DNA from: Microbacterium sp. CSI-V
Lineage (GTDB): Bacteria; Actinomycetota; Actinomycetes; Actinomycetales; Microbacteriaceae
Assembly: GCF_001984105.1 (NCBI RefSeq)
Contig: NZ_MTQM01000009.1
Span: forward strand, 930,001 to 994,000
Length of the DNA stretch: 64,000 nt
Direction of reading: 5' to 3'
The notes under the pieces were generated by a model. That model had not been told where the DNA came from. It made no database searches and saw only the letters and a list, made by a program, of their open reading frames with translations. The first letter of the stretch is position 1; each line of letters begins with the position of its first letter. Made by a program: the position numbers and the translations under genes. Positions 8,687 to 16,558 of the stretch are shown here, piece after piece.

Positions 8687-9883
8687 ATGAACCGACCCCT
8701 GCGCGTGCTGTCCCTGTACGAGGGATTCTTCGCCGGAGGAGCCCGTATCCTCCACTCCGACGTCGTCGCAGGGCTGCATGCCGACGGCGGCCAGGAGCAC
8801 CGGGTCCTCTCGCTGACGTCCGCCGCCCGTCGCGACGCATCGCTGCAGCACGCTCACGACGACACCCGGTTCCGGACGCTCCGCGCCGCGGGTGTGCGCA
8901 TCGACACGTTCGACCGCGTCGCCGGCGACCAGCCGATGACCCCGGACTCCTTCAGCCCCGCCGAGCTCGCGCACGCGGCGTCCCTCATCGCGGATGCCGA
9001 CATGGTGCTGTCCCTCAAGGAGCAGCCGTTGAGCCTGATCGTCGCGCTCGAACGGGCGGGCATGCTGCCCGATCGCCCCCTCGCGGCGTGCCTGCACCGC
9101 TCGGATCCCGCGCACTCCGGCCCGGCCCTGGGCTGGCTCGTCGACGCCGGCGCGACCGGCGCCGTGTCCGCGACCATCTCGTGCGCGGAATCGACCTCGG
9201 TCGCCTACACCCGCTCCGGCGTCGCGACGACGCACGCGTGGGTGATCGACAACGGCATCGACACGCGCCGGTTCCGGCCGGGTACGCGTGCCGAGCGCCG
9301 GAGCATCCGCGAATCCCTCGGCATCCCGGAGACGGCCGCGGTGGTGATGCTGGCTGCGCGATTCGACGCGATGAAGGATCCCGGGCTGTTCCTCGACGCC
9401 GTGGCCCGGCACGCGCGCCGTCGGCCGCGCACCCACTACGTGCTGTGCGGGTCGGGGATGACGCACCGCAACCCGGCGTTCTCCGCGCTCGTCGCCGATG
9501 CGGGGCTGGGCGCGGACGTCGCGCTGCACGCGCTCGGCCTGCGCGAGGACATGCCCGCGCTGTACCGGATCGCCGACGTCGTGGCGCTGACCAGCGCATT
9601 CGGCGAGGCGTCGCCGTTGTGCCTCGCCGAGGGCGCGGCATCCGGAGCCATCCCCGTCACGACCGATGTCGGCGACGCCGCCCGCGTCGTCGCGGGATTC
9701 GGACTCGTGACCCCGCGCGACGCCGAGGCCATTGCGGCGACCTGGCAGGAGGCCCTGACCCGCCGGATCGAGCTGCGGTCGGCGGCGATCTCGGCCCGCC
9801 CGCGCCTGGACCGTCGACGCATGGTCGCGGACTACCGCGGCGCGATCGAGGAGCTCGTGCTGCCCGAGGTGCTCGCGGCCTGA
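8687..9883 (+). CDS. GT4-like glycosyltransferase
   Basis: About 398 residues from the ATG at 8687. The N-terminal GT-B domain starts RVLSLYEGFFAGGARILHSD, with a glycine loop that would sit at the acceptor site. The C-terminal domain carries VVMLAARFDAMKDPGLFLDA and LRVEDMPALYRIADVVALTS-like strands with the E-x7-E region FGEASPLCLAEGAASG typical of family 4 glycosyltransferases that use nucleotide sugars. An ATG 24 codons upstream (8615) is possible, but GGAAAG before 8687 and the start of family-like sequence favour the shorter form. The acceptor is unknown. It precedes the polyketide operon by 129 bases; a shared role is possible but unproven. Confidence 0.85.
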   Translation: MNRPLRVLSLYEGFFAGGARILHSDVVAGLHADGGQEHRVLSLTSAARRDASLQHAHDDTRFRTLRAAGVRIDTFDRVAGDQPMTPDSFSPAELAHAASLIADADMVLSLKEQPLSLIVALERAGMLPDRPLAACLHRSDPAHSGPALGWLVDAGATGAVSATISCAESTSVAYTRSGVATTHAWVIDNGIDTRRFRPGTRAERRSIRESLGIPETAAVVMLAARFDAMKDPGLFLDAVARHARRRPRTHYVLCGSGMTHRNPAFSALVADAGLGADVALHALGLREDMPALYRIADVVALTSAFGEASPLCLAEGAASGAIPVTTDVGDAARVVAGFGLVTPRDAEAIAATWQEALTRRIELRSAAISARPRLDRRRMVADYRGAIEELVLPEVLAA

Positions 9884-10012
9884 GCCGCGGGCGCCCCGGC
9901 GGCGCCCACGGCGGCGACCAGGAGCGCGAGCGCGGGGCCCGGCACCCTAGATGGACCGCCGTGACGGCACCATCCCCGACACCACGGTGCGAAACCGTGC
10001 CTACAGTGAGTC

Positions 10013-11107
10013 ATGACCGCCAGCATCCTCTCGATCGGCACGGCTCTGCCCCGCACCCGTGTCGCCCAGTCGGCGCTGCGCGACCTGTTCGCCGCACAGC
10101 CCGGATTCGATCGGCGCAGCCAGCGCCTCGTGGGGGCGGCGTTCGACGCCGCGGCCATCGACACGCGCCACACGGTGCTCCCGCAGCTGGCCGGAGGTTC
10201 GGCCGACGGACTCGCGGCGCTGTCGGACGGTGAGCTGACGATGCCGCCCACGGGTGCCCGCAACGACGAGTACCGCCGCACCGCGCCCGCGCTGTTCGCC
10301 GAGGCGGCCGGGGCGGCTCTGGCCGGTTCCGGGCTCGGGCGTGAGGCGGTGACGCACGTCGTGACGGTCTCGTGCACGGGCATGTTCGCGCCCGGACCCG
10401 ACTACCTGCTGGTGCGCGATCTCGACCTGTCGCCCTCGGTCGAGCGGTATCACCTGGGGTTCATCGGGTGCGCGGCGGCGATCCCCGCGCTCCGGCTCGC
10501 CGCTCGCATCGTCGCCGCCGATCCCGCAGCCGTCGTCCTCGTCGCCGCGGCCGAGCTGTGCTCCCTGCACTGGCAGACCTCGTCGCATCCCGATCAGATC
10601 GTCGCGGCGTCGGTGTTCGCCGACGGAGCCGCGGCCGCGATCGTGACGGCCGCGGACGCCGCCCGGCCCGGGCTCGACCTCGAAGGGTTCGCGACGTACG
10701 TCACCGACGAGGGCGAGAAGGACATGGCGTGGACCGTCGGCGACTCGGGGTTCGAGATGACCCTCACTCCGGAGGTGCCGCGCATCATCGGTCGCGAGAT
10801 CGCCGCGATCGCCGCGGACGTGCTCGGCGACCTGAGCGAGGTCGACGCGTGGGCCGTGCACCCCGGCGGTCGGAGCATCCTCGACCGCGTCGAGTCGGCT
10901 CTGGCTCTGGATGCCACGGCGCTCGCGTCCTCGCGCGAGGTGCTGCGGGCGCACGGCAACATGTCCAGCGCGACGCTGCTGTTCATCCTGCGGGATCTTC
11001 TCGCTGACACGGCCCGCGCGGACGGCGACAGGGTGGCCGCGCTGGCCTTCGGCCCGGGCCTCACGGTGGAGGCGGCGCGCCTGGTGCTGCGCCGCCCTGC
11101 GGCGTGA
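10013..11107 (+). CDS. Type III polyketide synthase
   Basis: 364 residues, the usual length for chalcone/alkylresorcinol-synthase-like enzymes, which extend an acyl-CoA starter with malonyl-CoA. The catalytic triad is visible: Cys153 (HLGFIGCAAAIPALRLA), His283 (WAVHPGG) and Asn316 (AHGNMSSATLLF). The carboxy end has the GFGPG-like loop as FGPGLTVEAA. It is the first gene of a plus-strand operon with a methyltransferase and an FAD hydroxylase, the same enzyme set as the srsA-srsB-srsC phenolic-lipid locus of Streptomyces griseus, so a phenolic lipid or quinone product is a reasonable inference. Confidence 0.93.
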   Translation: MTASILSIGTALPRTRVAQSALRDLFAAQPGFDRRSQRLVGAAFDAAAIDTRHTVLPQLAGGSADGLAALSDGELTMPPTGARNDEYRRTAPALFAEAAGAALAGSGLGREAVTHVVTVSCTGMFAPGPDYLLVRDLDLSPSVERYHLGFIGCAAAIPALRLAARIVAADPAAVVLVAAAELCSLHWQTSSHPDQIVAASVFADGAAAAIVTAADAARPGLDLEGFATYVTDEGEKDMAWTVGDSGFEMTLTPEVPRIIGREIAAIAADVLGDLSEVDAWAVHPGGRSILDRVESALALDATALASSREVLRAHGNMSSATLLFILRDLLADTARADGDRVAALAFGPGLTVEAARLVLRRPAA

Positions 11108-11156
11108 TGCGGGCGGCCCGCGCGTGCACCCGGCACGCCGTGGGAGAGGGACGCCG

Positions 11157-11879
11157 GTGAGCGCCGGAGGCTGGGCACGACTCGACGCACGAGACACCGT
11201 CCTCCTCGAGCTCATGGACGACCCCGACTGCGATGCGCGCCGTCTCGCCGCGACGTATCGTCGGTTCGATCTGGTCAACCGTGCCGTGTCCGGCTGGGGC
11301 GGGGTGTACCGCGCGCACGTGCGCCCCCGGCTTCGCGCCCTCGGCCGGCCGGGTCGGGTCCTCGACCTCGGCTGCGGCGGGGGTGACGTCGTGGTGCGTC
11401 TCGCCGGGCTCGCCGCGCGCGACGGACTCGAGGTCGAGTGGGTCGGCGCGGATCCCGATCCGCGTGCACTCCGATCCGCTCGGAAGCGCGAACGCCCCGG
11501 GGTCCGGTTCGTCTCGCGCGGTTCGTCGGAACTGCTCGCCGACGGGGAGAGGTTCGACATCGTGCTGTCGAATCACGTGCTCCATCATCTCGACGCCGCG
11601 CAGCTGCGCGGGTTCGTGGACGACTCGCGGGCGCTCGCCCGATCCGCCGTGCTGCACGCCGACATCGCTCGAGGACGACTGGCGTACGCGCTCTACGCGA
11701 TCGGGGTGACGCCGCTCGCGCCCGGAACGTTCCTCCGCACCGATGGACTGCGCTCCATCCGCCGCAGCTACCGGGCCGAGGAACTCGCCCGCACGCTCGG
11801 AGAACCCTGGCGCGTCGAGACTCCGGCACCGTTCCGCGTGCTCGCCGTCGCCGACGGGACGGCGGAGGCTCATGGCTGA
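11157..11879 (+). CDS. SAM-dependent class I methyltransferase of the polyketide operon
   Basis: 240 residues. The SAM-binding motif I is VLDLGCGGGDVVVRLAGL (about residues 63-80); ADPDP follows as the acidic residue of motif II, and DIVLSNHVLHHLD is the motif IV/post-II region. The GTG at 11157 has the ribosome-binding site GGGAGAGGGAC; the frame extends upstream but that part overlaps the synthase. The stop lies inside the next gene (8-base overlap). By analogy with SrsB it probably methylates the polyketide ring, on carbon or oxygen. Confidence 0.88.
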   Translation: MSAGGWARLDARDTVLLELMDDPDCDARRLAATYRRFDLVNRAVSGWGGVYRAHVRPRLRALGRPGRVLDLGCGGGDVVVRLAGLAARDGLEVEWVGADPDPRALRSARKRERPGVRFVSRGSSELLADGERFDIVLSNHVLHHLDAAQLRGFVDDSRALARSAVLHADIARGRLAYALYAIGVTPLAPGTFLRTDGLRSIRRSYRAEELARTLGEPWRVETPAPFRVLAVADGTAEAHG

Positions 11880-12993
11880 CGTGCTCGTGGTGGGGGCGGG
11901 TCCGGTCGGGCTGGCGCTCGCCGCCGACCTTCGCGTGCGCGGCGTCGATGTCGCCATCGTGGAGCGACGCACCGGGTCGGATGCCGGGACGCGGGCGATC
12001 GGCATCCACTCCCCCTCCCTCGCGCACCTCGAGGCATCCGGCGCGACCGACGCGCTTCTGGCCCGGGCCGTGCGCATCGGCCGCGGGGAGGCTCGGGCTG
12101 ACGGCCGGAGGCTCGCGACCATCCGGTTCGACCGGCTGCGGGCGCGGCATCCGTTCGTCGCCGCGCTTCCCCAGTCGGACACGGTCGACGTGCTCACGCA
12201 GCTTGCGCCGGCGGTCTCGCGGGGCGTGCGCGTGACCGCGGTACGCGAGGACGGCGCAGGAGTACGCGTGCGGGCGGTCGGGCCGAGGGGCGAGGTGGAT
12301 CTTCGCGCCGCGATCGTGGTCGTCGCATCGGGGTGGGCCGGGCGCGAGCTCGTGTATCGCCCGGGCGCTGTGCACACCCACCACTACCCCGACCGGTACG
12401 CGATGGTCGACGTCGCCGCCCCCGGCGATGCGACCGCGCTCGTGCACCTCGAGCGCGGCGGCGTGGTCGAGTCGTTCCCGCTGCCCGGAGGCAGACGGCG
12501 TCTCGTGGCGTGGGCGGGGAAGGCGGATGTCCCGGATGCCGCGGAGTTCCTCCGTGCGGCGCTGGCCGATCGTGTGGGGCTCGATGTGGACACGTCGACG
12601 GCGTCGACGTTCCGCGTGCGGCGCGCCGTGGCTCCCGCGCTGCGGAGGGGGCGGGTGATCGTCGTCGGCGACGCGGCGCACGAGGTCAGCCCGATCGGCG
12701 GTCAGGGCATGAACCTCGGTCTGCTGGATGCCCTCACCCTTTCTCCCTTGCTGGCGGAGTGGGTGCGCGGGACCGAACCACGACGGCTGGCCGCGTGGGA
12801 ACAGGGACGGCTGGCGTCTGCCCGGCACGCCGCCCGTCTGGCGTTCCTGAACACGATGCTGGGGCGAGGCGCCTCGGCGCCCGGGCACGCGACCCGATCG
12901 GTGGCGCTGCGCACCGTGCTCCGCGGCCCGGGGGCGGCGGCGTTCACGCGCGCCTATGCGATGGACTTCGACGCCGCCGCGCGAGGCGGCTGA
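11872..12993 (+). CDS. FAD-dependent monooxygenase of the polyketide operon
   Basis: 373 residues of the UbiH/p-hydroxybenzoate-hydroxylase flavoprotein type. The N-terminal Rossmann motif is DVLVVGAGPVGLALAADLRV (GxGxxG, residues 2-21) and the second FAD site is VIVVGDAAHEVSPIGGQGMN (GD motif, about residues 263-282). It starts inside the end of the methyltransferase gene. By analogy with SrsC it would hydroxylate a resorcinol ring towards a hydroquinone/quinone. It is convergent with the UbiA gene 76 bases downstream. Confidence 0.9.
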   Translation: MADVLVVGAGPVGLALAADLRVRGVDVAIVERRTGSDAGTRAIGIHSPSLAHLEASGATDALLARAVRIGRGEARADGRRLATIRFDRLRARHPFVAALPQSDTVDVLTQLAPAVSRGVRVTAVREDGAGVRVRAVGPRGEVDLRAAIVVVASGWAGRELVYRPGAVHTHHYPDRYAMVDVAAPGDATALVHLERGGVVESFPLPGGRRRLVAWAGKADVPDAAEFLRAALADRVGLDVDTSTASTFRVRRAVAPALRRGRVIVVGDAAHEVSPIGGQGMNLGLLDALTLSPLLAEWVRGTEPRRLAAWEQGRLASARHAARLAFLNTMLGRGASAPGHATRSVALRTVLRGPGAAAFTRAYAMDFDAAARGG

Positions 12994-13069
12994 GCGCAGG
13001 GGCCTAGGGGCGTCCCGGGTCTCGGCGGGCCGAGCCGAGGCGGAGGGTCACGATCGGCAGGCCGCGCAC

Positions 13070-13897
13070 TCACGTGATGACGAGCTGTGCCGCCAGCAGC
13101 AGCGCCGCGAGCATGGTCAGTCGGAACACCGCGCGCCCGGGCGGCCGTGCCACGGCGAGGGCGATCGTCGCCACCGCGACGAGCACGACCGCGGCGAAGA
13201 ACACGCCTCCGACGACACCTCCGCCCGATCCGGCGAAGACAGCGACGGCACCCAGCACGATCCCCGCCGCAGCGGCGACGACGCTGACGCGGGCGCCGAG
13301 CCGGTGCGGCAGTCCGCGCACCCCGGTCGCACGGTCGTCGTCGAGATCGCGGACGACGTTCGTCAGGTGCACTGCGGCGCCCAGTGCCGCCCCCGCGAGC
13401 GAGGCCCATGGCGCGGCGAGCGCGGGAGCCGGCAGCGCGAGGGTCGGGAACGACGGGAACAGACCGAAGCTGACCAGGAACGGCACGATCGACAGCGGCG
13501 TGGACTTCAGCCCGGCGTTGTAGGCCCAGGCCGAGGCGAGCGCGATCGCATGGGCGGCGACGAGTGCCGGTCCGAGTGGCGCCGAAAGCGCGAGAGCCAG
13601 GGCGAGGGATGCCACCGCCACCCCGAGCGCCTGTTCCGGGGTGAGCGCTCCGCTGGCGACCGGCTTGTCGGTGCGTCCGACGGCGACGTCGCGGCCGGCG
13701 TCGATCGCGTCGTTCGACAGCCCGACGGAGACCTGACCCGCGAACACGGCGACGACGAGCAGCAGCAGCCGCCACGGCTCGAGACCGGCGGCGACGCCGA
13801 GCGCCAGCGACAGGGTCGTGACGACGAGCGTCGGTCCGGGATGCGTCGCACCCCAGAGCGCCCGCACGAGCGGTGTCTTCGCGGGGGCATCGGGCAC
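13070..13897 (-). CDS. UbiA-family prenyltransferase
   Basis: 275 residues with about eight or nine membrane helices. Both aspartate-rich motifs of UbiA enzymes are present: NDAIDAGRD (about residues 67-75) and NVVRDLDDD (about 180-188); these hold the magnesium-prenyl diphosphate. It transfers a prenyl chain to an aromatic acceptor in the membrane. GTG at 13897 is preferred because the 16 residues upstream are arginine-rich and non-family. It converges on the type III PKS operon, suggesting a prenylated phenolic product, although a menaquinone-type role is an alternative. Its upstream region contains the 16-bp repeat array. Confidence 0.88.
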   Translation of the reverse strand: MPDAPAKTPLVRALWGATHPGPTLVVTTLSLALGVAAGLEPWRLLLLVVAVFAGQVSVGLSNDAIDAGRDVAVGRTDKPVASGALTPEQALGVAVASLALALALSAPLGPALVAAHAIALASAWAYNAGLKSTPLSIVPFLVSFGLFPSFPTLALPAPALAAPWASLAGAALGAAVHLTNVVRDLDDDRATGVRGLPHRLGARVSVVAAAAGIVLGAVAVFAGSGGGVVGGVFFAAVVLVAVATIALAVARPPGRAVFRLTMLAALLLAAQLVIT

Positions 13898-13976
13898 GTG
13901 ACGACGGTACCGCCTCCCGCGCGCCCGGGGCGGGCGGCCCGTCACGGCCCCAGGGAACTGCCGCCTCCAGGAACAG

Positions 13977-14168
13977 CGGCGCTCGGAAACAGCAGCGCTC
14001 GGGAACAGCGGCGCTCGGGAACAGTAGCGCTCCGAAACAGCCGCGCTCGGGAACAGCGGCGCTCGGAAACAGCAGCGCTCGGGAACAGCGGCGCTCGGGA
14101 ACAGTAGCGCTCCGAAACAGCCGCGCTCGGGAACAGCGGCGCTCGGGAACAGTAGCGCTCGGAAACAG
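13977..14168. repeat. Tandem array of twelve 16-bp units with an 80-bp higher-order duplication
   Basis: Twelve direct units of 16 bases resembling CGGCGCTCGGGAACAG, starting every 16 bases from 13977; degenerate units continue left to about 13945. Units vary at fixed positions: first bases CG, CA, TA or CC, and GGGAACAG versus GGAAACAG or CCGAAACAG. Units 1-5 (13977-14056) are identical to units 6-10 (14057-14136), a perfect 80-base tandem duplication. The array fills the gap between the UbiA start (13897, leftward) and the HNH gene end (14213). There are no spacers, so it is not a CRISPR array. Confidence 0.95.
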
Positions 14169-14212
14169 CAGCGCGCTCGAGGTCAGCGGCAGGCCCGAGA
14201 TCTGTTCCGTGC

Positions 14213-15727
14213 TCACGGACCCGCCGTCTCGTCGTCATCGACCCGCTTCTCCCAGGGGGGTGGGTCGGGTGCGAATCGAACACTGGCGGGTGGGACGGCA
14301 GAGGGATAGGGATCGGGGTGGTCGGTGTAGACGCGGCCGGTGGGTGAGGTCCATTCGAGGAGTCCGTCGGGGAGCTGCGTCACGCTCCAGCGCGTGAACT
14401 GCTTCTGTGTGTGGTGCCGTTGGCACAGGCAGGCGAGATTGCGGACGTCGGTGGCCCCGCCGTGCGCCCAGTCGGTGGTGTGGTCGATCTCGCAACGGAT
14501 CGCGGGAGCAGTGCACCCGGGCCATCGGCAGCGGCGGTCGCGGGCACGCAGGTGCCGGTCGATCGCGGTGGTGCGGTGGTAGGTGTCGGTGTGCAGGACG
14601 GCGCCGGTGACGGGGTGGGTGATCACCCGATCCCAGGGGACGCGGGTGGCCTCGGCGAGGCGCCGCGCGGTTTCCGCATCGACGGGACCGCGGCCGACGA
14701 GCTCGGCCGGAGCCGCGTTCTCCCCTCCCGGCGCGAGCATGGTCATGGCCGGCACGACGACCTGCACCCTCGCGCGGATCTTGCCGAGGGTGCCGGGTCC
14801 GTCGTCGGGTCGGGTGGGGTCGAGAGTCGGGTCGCCGGTGAGGAGCATGTCGGCGAACACGTCCGCCCGCACCTGATCCATCGTGCGCGTATCCCGCTTC
14901 GGGAGGACGGGACCGGCGACCGGGTCGCCGTCGACGGCACCGTCGCCGCTCGCTCGACCCGTCGGCGACGCGGTCCCCCCGCGGGCGACCCCGCCCGTCG
15001 AGGCCGTGTCGCCGGGGGCGGCATCGCCGAGACCGTCGCCCGCCTTCGCGTCCCGCGCCGCGTCCACGATGACCCGGGCCTGCTGCGTCACCCGGTCGTG
15101 GATCGCTTCGGCGAGCACGGTCGGGAGGGTCGCGATCAGGTCCGACATGCCCTCCGCCGCCGGGACCACGCGGACGCACCGCAACTCGCGCGCGGCCCGG
15201 TGGCGCTCGGTCACCGTCCGCGGATGCAACCTCTGCGCGGCCACGGCGAGCCGGCTCTTCAACCGGCCCGGACTGGACGCCTCCCCCGCGAGGGACACGG
15301 CCTCGGCATCGAAGTCCGCCCTCCGTTCCAGGGGCAGCCCCGCCCCGGCGTCCGCGATCACCCGCACATATCGCCGCGATATCGCCCCGCTCTCCCACGC
15401 CGCGACGGTTCGCGGGAACGACTCCACCAGCGTCATCGCGTCGTCGATGTCGCGCTGCACCGTCCGATCCGACCCCCGGCACGCGGCCGCCACCTCGGAC
15501 GCCACCTCCCGCAACGCCATCTCCGCGGCCCGCACCGACGCCCGTGTCGTCGCCGCGGCATCCAGGGCGAGTCGCCCGACCGCGGCCAACGCCCGCACGC
15601 GCGCGACCTCCGCCGACGCGACCGCAGCCTCGGCGACGACGACATCCGCGACCAGACCCGCCAACACCCCCACGTCGATCGCCACGACCCTCGACCCGGA
15701 CGGCTCGGGCGGAACATTCGAAGACAT
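14213..15727 (-). CDS. DUF222 / HNH endonuclease-domain protein
   Basis: 504 residues. The N-terminal DUF222 helical domain (about residues 30-300) includes a region around SDRTVQRDIDDAMTLV. The C-terminal HNH nuclease domain (about 410-470) has CRWPGCTAPAIRCEIDHT, then WAHGGATDVRNLACLCQRHH: paired cysteines, DH, N and final HH. These 13E12-like proteins are multicopy in actinobacteria and may be mobile, but their role is not established. A shrunken relative sits at 56099-56501. The C-terminal tail ends RFAPDPPPWEKR. Confidence 0.92.
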   Translation of the reverse strand: MSSNVPPEPSGSRVVAIDVGVLAGLVADVVVAEAAVASAEVARVRALAAVGRLALDAAATTRASVRAAEMALREVASEVAAACRGSDRTVQRDIDDAMTLVESFPRTVAAWESGAISRRYVRVIADAGAGLPLERRADFDAEAVSLAGEASSPGRLKSRLAVAAQRLHPRTVTERHRAARELRCVRVVPAAEGMSDLIATLPTVLAEAIHDRVTQQARVIVDAARDAKAGDGLGDAAPGDTASTGGVARGGTASPTGRASGDGAVDGDPVAGPVLPKRDTRTMDQVRADVFADMLLTGDPTLDPTRPDDGPGTLGKIRARVQVVVPAMTMLAPGGENAAPAELVGRGPVDAETARRLAEATRVPWDRVITHPVTGAVLHTDTYHRTTAIDRHLRARDRRCRWPGCTAPAIRCEIDHTTDWAHGGATDVRNLACLCQRHHTQKQFTRWSVTQLPDGLLEWTSPTGRVYTDHPDPYPSAVPPASVRFAPDPPPWEKRVDDDETAGP

Positions 15728-15905
15728 GTACGAACGCTATTCGAAGCCCCGACGTTCCCCCCGATCAGGAGGTGAATCTGTGCACAACCCCGAACCCCCG
15801 AGACCTGTGCAGAAGGGGCGCCAGGGCGCACGAAACCGCACCCGCGACGCCGCCCCCGCCAGGCCTCAACGACGTGTCGACCCCACGCGACCCGCACCAA
15901 AACCC

Positions 15906-15935
15906 TTGGCACTCTCCGCACGAGAGTGCTAATCT
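15906..15935 (+). promoter_or_regulatory. hsp20 promoter overlapped by a CIRCE element (HrcA operator)
   Basis: TTGGCACTC-N9-GAGTGCTAA at 15906-15932 matches the CIRCE consensus (TTAGCACTC-N9-GAGTGCTAA) with one change. The same bases supply a -35 (TTGGCA, 15906-15911) and a -10 (TAATCT, 15930-15935) with an 18-base spacer, so a bound HrcA repressor would sit on the promoter itself. The downstream gene encodes Hsp20. Confidence 0.85.
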
Positions 15936-15941
15936 GACATC

Positions 15942-15966
15942 AAGTTGAGCGATAGAGACTCAACTT
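15942..15966 (+). promoter_or_regulatory. HAIR-like inverted repeat (probable HspR operator)
   Basis: AAGTTGAG-N9-CTCAACTT, a perfect 8-bp inverted repeat. Read as TTGAGC-N7-ACTCAA it is close to the HspR-associated inverted repeat (CTTGAGT-N7-ACTCAAG). It begins seven bases after the -10 hexamer, so it would cover the transcription start of hsp20. The match is good but not exact; HspR binding is inferred. Confidence 0.65.
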
Positions 15967-16017
15967 CGAAGAACCTTCCGGATGCCGCATCCGGACCGAT
16001 CGAAAAGGAGAATGACC

Positions 16018-16470
16018 ATGGCCACCTACGACCCCTTCCGCGACCTCGACCGCCTCGCGTCGACGCTCCTCGACGCCCGCCGCGGCGGACCGCGACGCAT
16101 GCCGATGGACCTGTACCGCGACGGCGACCACTACGTCCTGTCCGCCGACCTTCCGGGCGTCGACCCGGGCTCGGTCGACATCGACGTCGACGGTCAGCTG
16201 CTCACGATCCGCGCCGAGCGCACCCTCGCCGCGGGCGACGACGTCAAGTGGATCACGCGCGAGCGCGAGACCGCGTCGTTCGTCCGACAGCTGAACCTCG
16301 GCCAGGGCATCGACACCGAGCGCATCAGCGCCGCCTACCGCAACGGAGTGCTCTCGGTCACGATCCCCGTGAGCGAGAAGGCGAAGCCGCGGCGGATCGC
16401 GGTGTCCACCGACGACGCCGGCGACGTGATCGCGGCTCACGAGAGCACCCCGCAGCCGATCGAGCAGTGA
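16018..16470 (+). CDS. Hsp20/alpha-crystallin small heat shock protein
   Basis: 150 residues. The alpha-crystallin domain spans about residues 30-130: MPMDLYRDGDHYVLSADLPG at its start and AAYRNGVLSVTIPVSEKAK (GVL motif) at its end, with a short C-terminal tail. It is an ATP-independent holdase that binds unfolding proteins in the cytoplasm. The ATG at 16018 is seven bases after AAGGAG; an in-frame ATG at 16012 is too close. It is a single-gene unit with CIRCE and HAIR-like operators upstream and a strong terminator downstream, so it is expected to be heat-induced under dual repression. Confidence 0.95.
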   Translation: MATYDPFRDLDRLASTLLDARRGGPRRMPMDLYRDGDHYVLSADLPGVDPGSVDIDVDGQLLTIRAERTLAAGDDVKWITRERETASFVRQLNLGQGIDTERISAAYRNGVLSVTIPVSEKAKPRRIAVSTDDAGDVIAAHESTPQPIEQ

Positions 16471-16477
16471 GCACCCC

Positions 16478-16507
16478 GGAGGGGGCGACCGATGGGTCGC
16501 CCCCTCC
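16478..16507 (+). terminator. Rho-independent-type terminator of hsp20
   Basis: Perfect 13-bp stem GGAGGGGGCGACC / GGTCGCCCCCTCC with a four-base loop, eight bases after the hsp20 stop. No U-tract follows, as is usual in high-GC actinobacteria. Confidence 0.8.
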
Positions 16508-16558
16508 GCCCGTGTCAAGGCCCTCGGCGATCCGGAGCGGCGCCCGCAGAGTGCTCCG

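Noticed and set aside
13977..14168. Possible CRISPR array
   Set aside because: The 16-bp units abut each other without spacers and no cas genes are nearby.
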